A stretch of 64,000 nt of DNA from JACVRW01 sp963835705 (GTDB lineage: Bacteria; Actinomycetota; Thermoleophilia; Solirubrobacterales; Thermoleophilaceae), in contig CAWIGR010000010.1 in assembly GCA_963835705.1 (NCBI GenBank), positions 1-64,000 on the forward strand, in the 5' to 3' direction. Below, piece after piece: positions 53,599 to 61,527 of this stretch. A program made the translations under genes and the position numbers. The notes below the pieces were generated by a model. That model saw only the letters and a list, made by a program, of their open reading frames with translations, ran no database searches and had not been told where the DNA came from. How positions within the stretch are numbered: the stretch's first letter is position 1; each line of letters starts with the position of its first letter.

Positions 53599-55020
53599 TC
53601 ACGCCCGCGCTCCGAGCCGGGCGCGAAGCGCCGCGCGGGCCTCGCTCAGGTCGTCGAACGGCTCCTTGCGGCCGTCCTCGAACTCCTGGCCCTGCTCGTG
53701 GCCCTTGCCGGCGATCACCACCACGTCCCCGGGCTCGGCCGTGTCGATCGCGAGCGCGATCGCGCGGCGCCGGTCCGGCTCGCGCTCAGCCTCCTCGCCG
53801 GCCCCCTCCATGATCGCGTCCACGATCGCCTCGGGGTCCTCGCTGCGCGGGTTGTCCGAGGTCACGACCACGCGGTCCGCCAGGCGCCGCGCCGCCGCGC
53901 CCATCAGGGGGCGCTTGCCGCGGTCGCGGTCGCCCCCCGCGCCGAACACGACGTGCAGGCGGCCGCGGGTGACCTCTCGCGCCGCCAGCAGCACGTTCTC
54001 GAGCGCCTCCGGCGTGTGGGCGTAGTCCACGAGCACGCCGAAGTCCTGCCCCTCGTCGACGGGCTCGAAGCGGCCCGGCACGCGCCCGAAGGAGGGAAGC
54101 GCGGCGGCGATCGCCTCGCCCGGCACCCCGAGCGAGCGCGCCGCCGCCACGGCGCCGAGCACGTTCTGCACGTTGAACAGCCCCGGCAGCGGCGACTCGA
54201 GCAGAAGCTCGCCGTCGGGCGTCTCGCAGCGGAAGCGCGAGCCCATCAGGTCGAACTCCACGTCGCGCGCGCGGTAATCGGCTTCGCGCTCGACGGAGAA
54301 GGTCAAGCAGTCCACCTCCGCCGCTATCCGCCGCCCGTATTCGTCGTCCACGTTCACCACCGACAAGCCGGGTTCCTCGAACAGCCGCCGCTTGGCGGCG
54401 AAGTAGGCCTCCATCGTCTCGTGGAAGTCGAGGTGGTCCTGGGTCAGGTTCGTGAAGATCCGGCAGGCGAAGCGGATGCCGGCCACCCGGCCCAGCTCGA
54501 GCGCGTGCGAGCTGACCTCCATCGCGCAGGCCCGGTCGCCGCCGTCGAGCATCGCGCGGAAGGTGGCCTGGAGGTCGATCGCCTCCGGCGTGGTGCGCTC
54601 GACCTCCTCCTCCACGCCGCCCACCACGCGCTTCACGGTGCCGAGGAGGCCGGTCTGGCGTCCGCCCGCCTCGAGCAGGTGGCGCAGCAGGAAGGCGGTC
54701 GTGGTCTTGCCGTTCGTGCCGGTCACTCCGACCACGTCGAGCTCCGCGGTCGGATCGCCGTAGAAGCGGGCCGCCGCCGGGCCCATGGCGGCGCGCACGT
54801 CGTCTACCACCACCTCCGGCACGCCCAGCCCCAGCGGCCGCTGGCAAACGAGCGCGACCGCGCCGCGGGCGACCGCGTCGGGCGCGAAGTCGTGCCCGTC
54901 GGCCCGGAAGCCCGGTACGCAGAAGAAGAGCGTCCCCGGGGTGACGCTCCGGCTCGAGTAGGCGAGCCCCGAGACCTCGACCCCGGGGGCAGCATTCCCC
55001 ATCAGGTCTCGAAGGGTCAT
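53599..55020 (-). CDS. murE: UDP-N-acetylmuramoyl-tripeptide synthetase, diaminopimelate-adding
   Basis: This enzyme adds the third stem residue, 473 residues. YSSRSVTPGTLFFCVPG, ATP loop VTGTNGKTTTAFLLRHL near residue 99, NLTQDHLDFHETMEAY, DYAHTPEALENVL and TSDNPRSEDPEAIV are present. The DNPR motif is that of meso-diaminopimelate-adding MurE; lysine enzymes have other residues there. So the wall should be of the DAP type (established for the motif, inferred for this organism). Confidence 0.96.
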   Translation of the reverse strand: MTLRDLMGNAAPGVEVSGLAYSSRSVTPGTLFFCVPGFRADGHDFAPDAVARGAVALVCQRPLGLGVPEVVVDDVRAAMGPAAARFYGDPTAELDVVGVTGTNGKTTTAFLLRHLLEAGGRQTGLLGTVKRVVGGVEEEVERTTPEAIDLQATFRAMLDGGDRACAMEVSSHALELGRVAGIRFACRIFTNLTQDHLDFHETMEAYFAAKRRLFEEPGLSVVNVDDEYGRRIAAEVDCLTFSVEREADYRARDVEFDLMGSRFRCETPDGELLLESPLPGLFNVQNVLGAVAAARSLGVPGEAIAAALPSFGRVPGRFEPVDEGQDFGVLVDYAHTPEALENVLLAAREVTRGRLHVVFGAGGDRDRGKRPLMGAAARRLADRVVVTSDNPRSEDPEAIVDAIMEGAGEEAEREPDRRRAIALAIDTAEPGDVVVIAGKGHEQGQEFEDGRKEPFDDLSEARAALRARLGARA

Positions 55021-55060
55021 GACTGCGCGTGCAGGATACCCGGCACGTTCCTCACTTCCT

Positions 55061-56698
55061 CTACTGCGGCGGGATCTTCAGGTACGGGAGGGCGAACTCC
55101 ATGATGCGCTCGAATGCCGGCGCCGCGACGGTGCCGCCGTAGATGTCGCCGCGCGGCTCGTCGACCATCACGGACACCAGCAGCTTCGGGTTCCGCGCAG
55201 GGGCGTAGCCGATGAACGAGGCCACGAAATCGGTCTTCGAGTAGGTGCCGTTCTCCGCCTTCTCGGCGGTGCCCGTCTTGCCGGCGAGGGTGTAGCCCTC
55301 GACCGATGCCTCGGCCGCCGTGCCGCCCGCGGCCAGCACACCCTCGAGCATCCGCGACACCTGCCGCGCCGTGCCGCGCGACAGCACGCGCTTCCCCGGC
55401 GAGCCGTCGCCGGCCACGATGTAAGGCCGCCGCTTGATCCCGTCGTTCGCGATCGCGGTGAAGGCGGAGGCCATCTGGATCGGCGTGACCGAGATGCCCT
55501 GGCCGATCGGCATGTTGCCGATCGACGAGCCGGAGTAGTCCTCCACGTCGAGCACGATGCCCTGGTTCTCGCCCGGTAGGTCGACCCCGGTCGGCTTCGA
55601 GAACCCGAACCGCCGCACCCAGCGGTCGAAGCGCTCGGCGCCGAGCTTGAGGCCGATCATCACGGTCCCCACGTTGGACGAGCGGGTCAGGATGTCGGCC
55701 GTGGTGAACGTGCCGCCCCCGCCGTCATGGGCCTCGCCGATCACGCGGTCCGCTACCTGGATCGTCGGCGGCACCTGGAACGGCGTGGTGGGCTCGATCA
55801 GGCCGTCCTCGAGCGCGCCGGCCACCGTGAAGGCCTTGAAGGTCGAGCCCGGCTCGTAGTTGAACTGGATGGCGCGGTTCTGGGTCGCGTACGCCGGCGA
55901 GCCGGCGACGTTGTTGGCGTCCACCCGCGGCCAGTTCGCGAGCGCGAGGATCGCGCCGCTGCGCGGGTCCATGACGAGCGCCGTCGCGCCGGCCGGCTGG
56001 TAGGTCTGCCCCACCTCGGACAGGACCGCCTCGACCCGCTCCTGAATCGCCGAGTCGAGCGTGAGGTGCAGGTCTTCGCCCGGCTCGGCGCGGTCGGTCT
56101 CGATCAGGCTGACCGGCTCTCCGAGGGCGTCCTTCACGAGCCGGCGGTGGCCGTCCTCGCCCGCCAGCTGCTCGTCGCGGGAGTACTCGAGCCCCGACAG
56201 GCCGGTGTTCTCGGTGCCGACCATGCCGAGCACCTGCGCGGCCAGGTGCCCCTGCGGGTAGCTGCGCTTGGGCTCGATCACGGTGTCGATGCCCTCGATC
56301 CCGAGGTCCTCGATCTTCTGGCCGAGCGAGGCGTCCATCTTGCGGCGCAGGTAGACGAACCCGGCCTCGCGGTCGCTCAGCTTCTCGAGCAGCTCCCCCT
56401 TGGTGCGGCCGACGAGCGGAGCGAGCCTGGCCGCCACCCGGCCGGGGTCGTCGATCAGGAAGGGGTGAGCGAAGACCGTGACCGCGTCCTCGGACACGGC
56501 CAGGTCCACGCCGTGGCGGTCCAGGATCGTGCCGCGCGGCGCGGGCACCTCGAGGTCCTCGATCTGCTGCTGCACCGCGCGCTCGCCGAGCGCGTCGGAC
56601 TTCACCGTGCCGAGCCAGGCGGCGCGGGCCGTGGCGGCGCCGAGCAGCAACAGGAAGAGGGCGAAGAGGAGCCCGATCCGCCGCTCGACGAGCTTCAC
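55061..56698 (-). CDS. ftsI: Septal transpeptidase FtsI (penicillin-binding protein 3 type)
   Basis: A class B PBP, 545 residues. A short basic start is followed by one membrane helix (IGLLFALFLLLLGAATARA), the PBP dimer domain (PAPRGTILDRHGVDLAVSED) and the transpeptidase domain with active-site EPGSTFKAFTVAG (SxxK), RSSNVGTVMIG (SxN) and AGKTGTAEK (KTG). GTG 56698 begins the open frame. But ATG 56739, overlapping the ftsL stop as ATGA, encodes MRPNARAHRALAIR before a stop; adding one base at CGG-TG near 56699 would join it to VKLVERR. I think 56739 is the real start. Confidence 0.95.
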   Translation of the reverse strand: MKLVERRIGLLFALFLLLLGAATARAAWLGTVKSDALGERAVQQQIEDLEVPAPRGTILDRHGVDLAVSEDAVTVFAHPFLIDDPGRVAARLAPLVGRTKGELLEKLSDREAGFVYLRRKMDASLGQKIEDLGIEGIDTVIEPKRSYPQGHLAAQVLGMVGTENTGLSGLEYSRDEQLAGEDGHRRLVKDALGEPVSLIETDRAEPGEDLHLTLDSAIQERVEAVLSEVGQTYQPAGATALVMDPRSGAILALANWPRVDANNVAGSPAYATQNRAIQFNYEPGSTFKAFTVAGALEDGLIEPTTPFQVPPTIQVADRVIGEAHDGGGGTFTTADILTRSSNVGTVMIGLKLGAERFDRWVRRFGFSKPTGVDLPGENQGIVLDVEDYSGSSIGNMPIGQGISVTPIQMASAFTAIANDGIKRRPYIVAGDGSPGKRVLSRGTARQVSRMLEGVLAAGGTAAEASVEGYTLAGKTGTAEKAENGTYSKTDFVASFIGYAPARNPKLLVSVMVDEPRGDIYGGTVAAPAFERIMEFALPYLKIPPQ

Positions 56699-56704
56699 CG
56701 GATG

Positions 56705-56728
56705 GCGAGCGCGCGGTGCGCGCGAGCG
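56705..56728. repeat. 24-bp repeat in the ftsI leader, copy shared with ftsW
   Basis: Identical to 49943-49966. It sits between the ftsL stop and the annotated ftsI start. Its minus-strand frame, opened by ATG 56739, gives RPNARAHRALA, nearly the ftsW start RPSARAHRALA. Confidence 0.75.
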
Positions 56729-56735
56729 TTTGGTC

Positions 56736-57290
56736 TCATTCGGGCGGTGGGGTCGTGGTCGCGGGCGGCGTGGTGGTCGTGGTGGCCGTGGCGGGCGGAG
56801 TGGTGACGATCGGCGCGGGCGTGGTCGTCTCGGTGGGCGCGATGATGCGCTTGGACGCGTTGTGCGCGTCGCGCTTCGGGTTCGACTGCAGGTAGCGGAC
56901 CTCGCCCGCGGCCGGGTAGACGAGCCCGAGGACGGCCGCGGCCTCCTGGATGCGCTCGCTGCTCGCGAGGCGGGCGTAGTCGTGGCGGAGGCGGTCGTTC
57001 TGGCGCTTGATCTCGGTCGCCTTGCCAGCCATCTGCGTGATCTCGCGGTTCCTCTGGAGGAGATCGACGTTGAAGAAGACGATTCCCGCGAGCAGCACGC
57101 CGATCAGCCCGATCCAGAGCCGGCCGGTGAGGAGGGCGTCGAGCACGCGCGCGCCGCGAGGCGGCGCGGCGGTGCGCGAAGCGGGCCTCGGATGGGCGTG
57201 TCCCGAGACCCGGCGTGCCGGGGCGGTCGTGCGGCTCGGGGCCGCGTGCCGGGCGGGAGCGGGCGCGCGGGCCGTGGCCGTCCGCCCCAT
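56736..57290 (-). CDS. ftsL: FtsL-like divisome protein
   Basis: A 184-residue bitopic protein between rsmH and ftsI, the standard ftsL place. A proline/alanine/arginine-rich cytoplasmic part (1-55) leads to one membrane helix (LWIGLIGVLLAGIVFFNVDL), a coiled coil (NREITQMAGKATEIKRQNDR) and a conserved EAAAVLGLVYPAAGEVRYL segment. It ends in a Thr/Pro tail. FtsL joins FtsQ and FtsB to activate FtsWI. Assignment rests on position, topology and coiled coil. ATG 57290 overlaps the rsmH stop (TGATG). Confidence 0.85.
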   Translation of the reverse strand: MGRTATARAPAPARHAAPSRTTAPARRVSGHAHPRPASRTAAPPRGARVLDALLTGRLWIGLIGVLLAGIVFFNVDLLQRNREITQMAGKATEIKRQNDRLRHDYARLASSERIQEAAAVLGLVYPAAGEVRYLQSNPKRDAHNASKRIIAPTETTTPAPIVTTPPATATTTTTPPATTTPPPE

Positions 57291-58246
57291 CAGGCGGCCT
57301 CCCCGGAGCCGAGCTTGCGCGCCGCCCGCAGACGGCCGGACTTGGCGCGCGGGTTGCTCGCCACCTCGCCCGGCGTGGGCGCCACCGCGCGACCCGTCAG
57401 CAGCTCGGCCTCGGGCTCGCGGCCGCACACGCACACGGGGAAGTCGGGCGGGCAGATGCATCCCCGGGCCCTCGCCGCCAGGAAGCGCTTCACACGCCGG
57501 TCCTCCAGCGAATGGAAGGCGATCGCCGCCATGCGACCGCCTTCCCTGAGCAGGCTCCAGGCGAGCGGGAGCGCCCGGTCGAGCGAGTCGAGCTCGCCGT
57601 TCACCGCGATCCGAACCGCCTGGAAGACGCGCTTGGCGGGGTGGCCGCCGCCGAAGCGGCGCCGCACGGCCGCGGGCAGCGCCGCCTCGATCGCCTCCAC
57701 CAGCTCGCCGGTGGTCTCGATCGGCGCTGTACGCCGGCGCCTGACGATCTCGCGGGCGATGCGGCGTGCGTTCGGGTCCTCGCCGAGGCGTCGGAAGACG
57801 TGTGCCAGCTGGCGCTCATCCCACTCGTTCACCACCACGCGGGCGTCCAGCTCCTGGGCGGGGTCCATGCGCATGTCGAGCGGCGCGTCGTAGGCGTAGG
57901 AGAAGCCGCGCTCGCGAGCGTCGACCTGCATCGAGGAGATGCCGAGGTCGAGGTAGGCGATGTCGGCGGCGAGCCCCTCCTCGGCGAGCAGTGCCAGGCC
58001 GTCGGCGTAATCCATCCGCAGGAAGCGCGTCTCGCAGGCGACCTCGGCGGCCAGCTCGTCGAAGTGGCGCTGCGCGGCGGGGTCGCGGTCGATGCACACG
58101 AGCGTGCCGGTGGGGCCGAGGCGGTCCGCGACGAGGCGGGCGTGGCCGCCCGCGCCGAAGGTGCAGTCCACGGCGGTCTCGCCCGGCGCGGGCGCGGTCA
58201 GGTCGATCAGCTCGCCGGCGAGCACGGGCACGTGGAGGCGGCTCAT
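57290..58246 (-). CDS. rsmH: 16S rRNA (cytosine-1402 N4) methyltransferase
   Basis: This SAM-dependent enzyme (MraW) of 318 residues methylates C1402 in the ribosomal P-site. HVPVLAGELIDLTAPAPGET, the SAM site DCTFGAGGHARLVADRL, YLDLGISSMQVDARERGFSY and IAFHSLEDRRVKRFL are present. ATG 58246 is one base after the mraZ stop. A longer frame starts at 58264 but ATG 58246 matches the family start MSRLHVPVL. Confidence 0.97.
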   Translation of the reverse strand: MSRLHVPVLAGELIDLTAPAPGETAVDCTFGAGGHARLVADRLGPTGTLVCIDRDPAAQRHFDELAAEVACETRFLRMDYADGLALLAEEGLAADIAYLDLGISSMQVDARERGFSYAYDAPLDMRMDPAQELDARVVVNEWDERQLAHVFRRLGEDPNARRIAREIVRRRRTAPIETTGELVEAIEAALPAAVRRRFGGGHPAKRVFQAVRIAVNGELDSLDRALPLAWSLLREGGRMAAIAFHSLEDRRVKRFLAARARGCICPPDFPVCVCGREPEAELLTGRAVAPTPGEVASNPRAKSGRLRAARKLGSGEAA

Positions 58247-58247
58247 G

Positions 58248-58682
58248 TCAAGAAGGATTGCCAAGGCGCTCCGTCACCTCCCCGATCTCGGCGTCGAGGG
58301 CGTGCTGCTCGTCCTGCCAGCGCTGCCGAGCCCACACCTCGAGGTGGTCGCCCACGCCGACCACCACGACCTCCTTCTCGATCCCGGCGTGTCCCAGAAG
58401 CGGCGGCGGCAGCGTCACGCGGCCGCTCGCGTCGAGGTCGATCTCGAAGGAGTTGCCTTGGAAGAAGCGGGACATCTTGCGGTACTCCAAGCCCATCGGG
58501 TTCAGCCCGCTCAGCGCGCGCTCGATGATCGCCTCGTTGGTCTCGGGTGTCCAGATCGCCACGCAGGGCTCCGGCGTCTTGGCGAGAACTGTTCCGCCCG
58601 AGAAGGCGGTGCGGAACCGAGTCGGGATGCTGAGCCGGTTCTTTGAGTCCAGCGAGTGCTCGAAGTGGCCTCGAAATGCCAA
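58248..58682 (-). CDS. mraZ: Transcriptional regulator MraZ
   Basis: A 144-residue DNA-binding protein of two SpoVT-AbrB-like repeats, FRGHFEHSLDSKNRLSIPTR and GNSFEIDLDASGRVTLPPPL. MraZ binds repeats in its own promoter and tunes the dcw cluster. TTG 58682 begins the family sequence; a nearby ATG at 58689 is out of frame. The ribosome site is weak. Confidence 0.96.
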   Translation of the reverse strand: MAFRGHFEHSLDSKNRLSIPTRFRTAFSGGTVLAKTPEPCVAIWTPETNEAIIERALSGLNPMGLEYRKMSRFFQGNSFEIDLDASGRVTLPPPLLGHAGIEKEVVVVGVGDHLEVWARQRWQDEQHALDAEIGEVTERLGNPS

Positions 58683-58708
58683 CGGTCATGTCCCGCGCGA
58701 AAGGTTCA

Positions 58709-58749
58709 GACCGGAGTGGCGGAGTGGGAGGAGCCCCGCCACTCCGGTC
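58709..58749 (-). promoter_or_regulatory. Leader hairpin upstream of mraZ
   Basis: A perfect 14-bp inverted repeat (GACCGGAGTGGCGG at 58709-58722, its complement at 58736-58749) with a 13-base loop. It lies between the proposed promoter and the mraZ start, so it would form in the 5' leader 26 nt before the start codon. It could attenuate transcription or govern translation. Confidence 0.5.
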
Positions 58750-58759
58750 GATTGCTTGC

Positions 58760-58804
58760 CGCCACACTACCCCACTTTCTCCCACCAAGCAACACTATTT
58801 CCCA
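58760..58804 (-). promoter_or_regulatory. mraZ/dcw promoter with MraZ boxes
   Basis: On the minus strand TGGGA (58804-58800), TGGGA (58784-58780), TGGGG (58774-58770) and TGGCG (58764-58760) recur in a 10-base register, the form of MraZ boxes (TGGGN repeats with 5-base gaps). A -35 TTGCTT (58792-58787) and -10 TAGTGT (58769-58764) with 17-bp spacing overlap them, so MraZ binding would cover the promoter. Confidence 0.7.
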
Positions 58805-59001
58805 CTTTCCGTCCGAACGCCCCCACCGGGTGCCCGGAGCGCGCACTCCAGAGCCGAATCCGGCGTCTTTCGGGGCGCCGGTCGTGGCCCGTTCCTGCAA
58901 TTCGCGTTGCACCCGGAAGGGCCGGATCCGCAACCCAGGTGGGGCCGGCGCTGTTGCAACGGGGGCAAGCGAACCCCGGACGGACGGGAGGTCCAAATCT
59001 C

Positions 59002-59544
59002 ATGAAGCGCCGTCTACGCGCTCCATCCCCCGCAATGGTCGTGGCGCTGATCGCGCTGTTCGTCAGCCTGGGCGGCTCGGCTTATGCCGTCGCCACGATC
59101 GGCTCTGACGACATCATCAACGGCTCGATCCGCAACCGCGACTTCAAGGACGGCACGCTGCGCGGCCAGGAGGCCAAGCGCGACGGCTTCGGCGGCGGAG
59201 CCATCAAGGAGTCGACGCTCGGCCAGGTGCCGTCGGCCTTCGCCGCTGCTGTCGCCGAGGGTGTGCGGCACGCGGTGATCTCGAACGTCGGCGCGACCGT
59301 GCGACATCACGGCGTCACGTCGAGCGCCCAGACTGGCGAAGGCCAGTACCAGGTCGTGTTCGACCGCGACGTGCGGAACTGCGTCTACGCCGCCACGCTG
59401 GGCGACGAGTCGGCCGCCGGTGCCGGCAACGGCCAGATCTCCGTGACCTCGGCGGCGGCCAACGTCAATGGCGTGCGCGTTGTCACGCGCAACAGCGGCG
59501 GAAACAACGAGAACCGCTCGTTCCACCTGATCGTCTCCTGCTGA
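59002..59544 (+). CDS. Exported hypothetical protein, Thermoleophilia-type
   Basis: A 180-residue protein with a clear secretion signal (MKRRLRAPSPAMVVALIALF, then VSLGGSAYA as the cleavage region). Then comes TIGSDDIINGSIRNRDFKDG, a leader pattern I associate with large families of secreted proteins of unknown function in Solirubrobacterales. The mature part is beta-rich and ends in two cysteines separated by some 50 residues (VRNCVYAATL, LIVSC) that could pair. GGGAGG lies 10 nt before ATG 59002. Confidence 0.8.
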   Translation: MKRRLRAPSPAMVVALIALFVSLGGSAYAVATIGSDDIINGSIRNRDFKDGTLRGQEAKRDGFGGGAIKESTLGQVPSAFAAAVAEGVRHAVISNVGATVRHHGVTSSAQTGEGQYQVVFDRDVRNCVYAATLGDESAAGAGNGQISVTSAAANVNGVRVVTRNSGGNNENRSFHLIVSC

Positions 59545-59567
59545 GGCCTTAGGGCTCCGGGGAACCC

Positions 59568-59615
59568 GCGAAGCCGCCCGGTCCGCGTCTCGCACCCGCG
59601 GCCGGGCGGCTTCGC
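59568..59615. terminator. Bidirectional terminator-like hairpin
   Basis: A perfect 14-bp inverted repeat (GCGAAGCCGCCCGG and its complement) with a 20-base loop sits between two convergent genes, the exported protein and tadC. Its place suits termination from both sides; no strong T-run is seen. Confidence 0.65.
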
Positions 59616-59640
59616 TCCGTCGCCCCCGCTTCGGCGGACG

Positions 59641-60510
59641 CTAGATCGGAAGCGCCGCCCCACCGCCGTGCATGAGGGCGGCCACGAGCGCGGCGGCCAC
59701 CAGCAGGAGCACCGAGGGCACCAGCAGGAGGGCCACCACCAGCTGGATCTTCGGGCCGGCGCGGGCGGCGTCTTCGCGGGCGCGGCGCGCAAGGGCGAAG
59801 CGGGCGTCGCGTGTCTGCGACGCCAGCGTGTCCGCCAGCGGCGCGCCGTGGCGACGTGCGCGCTCGAGCGCGGCCACCAGCGACCTGACCTCGGGGAGCG
59901 GTAGGCGCTCCATGGTCCCGGTCAGTGCCGTCTCCAGCGGCACTCCGAGCGCCACCTCCCGTCCCAGGGCGCGCCATTCGGCCGCGAGCGGCCCACGGGT
60001 GCGGGCGCCGACCTCGCGCAACGCCTTCGGCAGCGAGCTGCCCGCCTCGACGCTCACGCGCAGCAGGTCGAGCAGCGCCGGCAGCTCGGCCCGCACCCGG
60101 CGGGCGCGCTCGGCGGCGCGGCGGGCGAGCCAGGCGTCCGGAGCGAGGAAGCCGGCCACCGGCCCGGCGGCGAGGAGCGCGACGCCGAGCCTGCCGGGCG
60201 CCGCGGCCGAGAGGGCCGCCGCGACGAGGCCGCCGCCTGCCGCCGCGGCCACCTTGGCCGCCATGAGCTCCCGGGCGCCGAGGCCGCCGGGACGGCCCGC
60301 CGCGGCGATGCGGGCTTCGAGGTCGCGCGGGGCGGCCGCGGGACGGAGCCGCCCGCCGATGTGGGCGAGGGCGCGCAGGAGGCGGGGCCCCCCACCCAGC
60401 TCCCGGCCGCGACCGCGCTTCCTTCCGACGCGGCCCGCTCGGAGCATTTCGGCCAGGCCGGTCACCGCCAGAACGGCGGCAATGAAGCTGAGCACGGTCG
60501 CCCCGCTCAA
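59641..60510 (-). CDS. tadC: Type II/IV secretion F-family protein TadC
   Basis: An integral inner-membrane platform protein of the Tad pilus/type IVc system, 289 residues. It has an N-terminal helix (FIAAVLAVTGLAEML), a paired hydrophobic region, a T2SSF domain (LPALLDLLRVSVEAGSSLPK, GVPLETALTGTMERLPLPEV) and a C-terminal helix (LVVALLLVPSVLLLVAAALV). TTG 60510 overlaps the tadB stop (TTGA); a GTG 14 bases downstream is an out-of-frame lookalike. Confidence 0.85.
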   Translation of the reverse strand: MSGATVLSFIAAVLAVTGLAEMLRAGRVGRKRGRGRELGGGPRLLRALAHIGGRLRPAAAPRDLEARIAAAGRPGGLGARELMAAKVAAAAGGGLVAAALSAAAPGRLGVALLAAGPVAGFLAPDAWLARRAAERARRVRAELPALLDLLRVSVEAGSSLPKALREVGARTRGPLAAEWRALGREVALGVPLETALTGTMERLPLPEVRSLVAALERARRHGAPLADTLASQTRDARFALARRAREDAARAGPKIQLVVALLLVPSVLLLVAAALVAALMHGGGAALPI

Positions 60511-61358
60511 CTTCTCACCCTTCCCAGCCTCCTGATCAGCGCCGCCGCGACCACTTGGAGGAAGACCGCGATCCCCACCAGCCATCCCGTCAAGAACGAG
60601 CTCCACAGCCCGGCGAACCAGCCGGGGCTCGCCAGCTCCGCGAGCAGCGCGCCGCCGAGCGGGAGGAGCACCACGAGCACGCCGGTGAAGCGGGCCTGTG
60701 CCGTGGCCGCGCGCAGCTCGCCGGCGAGCCGCGCCTCCTCCTCCATCGCCCGCGCGGTCTGACGCAGAAGGCGTGCCAGGTCGCCGCCGGCGCGGCGCTG
60801 GAGGAGGCAGGCGGCCACGACCGTGTCGAGCCGGGACGACCGGACCCGCGCCCGCATGGCCTCGAGGGCGACGTCGGTGGGGGCGCCCGCCGCAAGCTCG
60901 CCGGTGGTGCGGTGCAGCTCGTGGCCGGCGGCGCCGGTCAGCGAACGGGTCGCCTCGCCGAGGGCGCCGCGGAGCGAGTGGCCCCCGGCGAGGGAGTCGG
61001 CGAGGGCGAGCGCCAGGACGGGCAGCTCGGCGTCGACCGCGTGGCGGTAGCGCTCGCGGTGGGCGCGCAACAGGCGGGCGACCGCCCACGGCCCAGCCGC
61101 GGCGAGCGCGGCACCGGCCACCGGTCCGGCCAGCAGCCAGCCGGCGCCGAGCGCGAGGGCGGCGCCCACCAGCAGGAGCCGCCGCCGCTCCACGACCCCC
61201 GGATCGCGCCCCTCCCGCCCGAGCGTGACGACGGCGTCGACGAGGCCGGCAAGCCCCCGAACCGCTCCGGCGCCTTTCGCGACGACGCCTGGGCCGAGAA
61301 TGTCCCAGGCGGCGAGCGCGGCGGCGGCGCCGGCGACGGCAGCGAGGGCGGGGGTCAC
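60507..61358 (-). CDS. tadB: Type II/IV secretion F-family protein TadB
   Basis: The paired platform protein, 283 residues: hydrophobic helices at 1-20 and 62-95 (LLLVGAALALGAGWLLAGPV), a T2SSF domain (ELPVLALALADSLAGGHSLR, QRRAGGDLARLLRQTARAME) and C-terminal helices. TadB and TadC together anchor the TadA ATPase in pilus assembly. GTG 61358 is the start. A palindromic repeat separates it from tadA. Confidence 0.85.
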   Translation of the reverse strand: MTPALAAVAGAAAALAAWDILGPGVVAKGAGAVRGLAGLVDAVVTLGREGRDPGVVERRRLLLVGAALALGAGWLLAGPVAGAALAAAGPWAVARLLRAHRERYRHAVDAELPVLALALADSLAGGHSLRGALGEATRSLTGAAGHELHRTTGELAAGAPTDVALEAMRARVRSSRLDTVVAACLLQRRAGGDLARLLRQTARAMEEEARLAGELRAATAQARFTGVLVVLLPLGGALLAELASPGWFAGLWSSFLTGWLVGIAVFLQVVAAALIRRLGRVRS

Positions 61359-61370
61359 GGCCCTCCTGTG

Positions 61371-61512
61371 CCGCGGCGCTCCGCTCGTTCGTGCGCTTCG
61401 TTTCGGCCGGTCTCGACGGCAGCAATGATGGGTGCGGGCTCCCGAAGCGCCCTTGCGTGGCGAGTGTGGGCCCTTTTATGCACCGTATGGGGGCCTTTGA
61501 GGGCCCACACTC
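61371..61512 (+). repeat. Palindromic intergenic repeat, copy 2
   Basis: The plus strand matches the minus strand of 37277-37416 at roughly 85 percent by eye. The hairpin has 13-bp arms (GAGTGTGGGCCCT at 61462 and its complement ending at 61512) with CACCGTATGG in the loop, and CCGCGGCGCTCCGCTC to CGTTTCGGCCGG forms the conserved other end. It fills most of the gap between tadA and tadB. Confidence 0.8.
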
Positions 61513-61527
61513 GGCTCGGCGGCCCCG

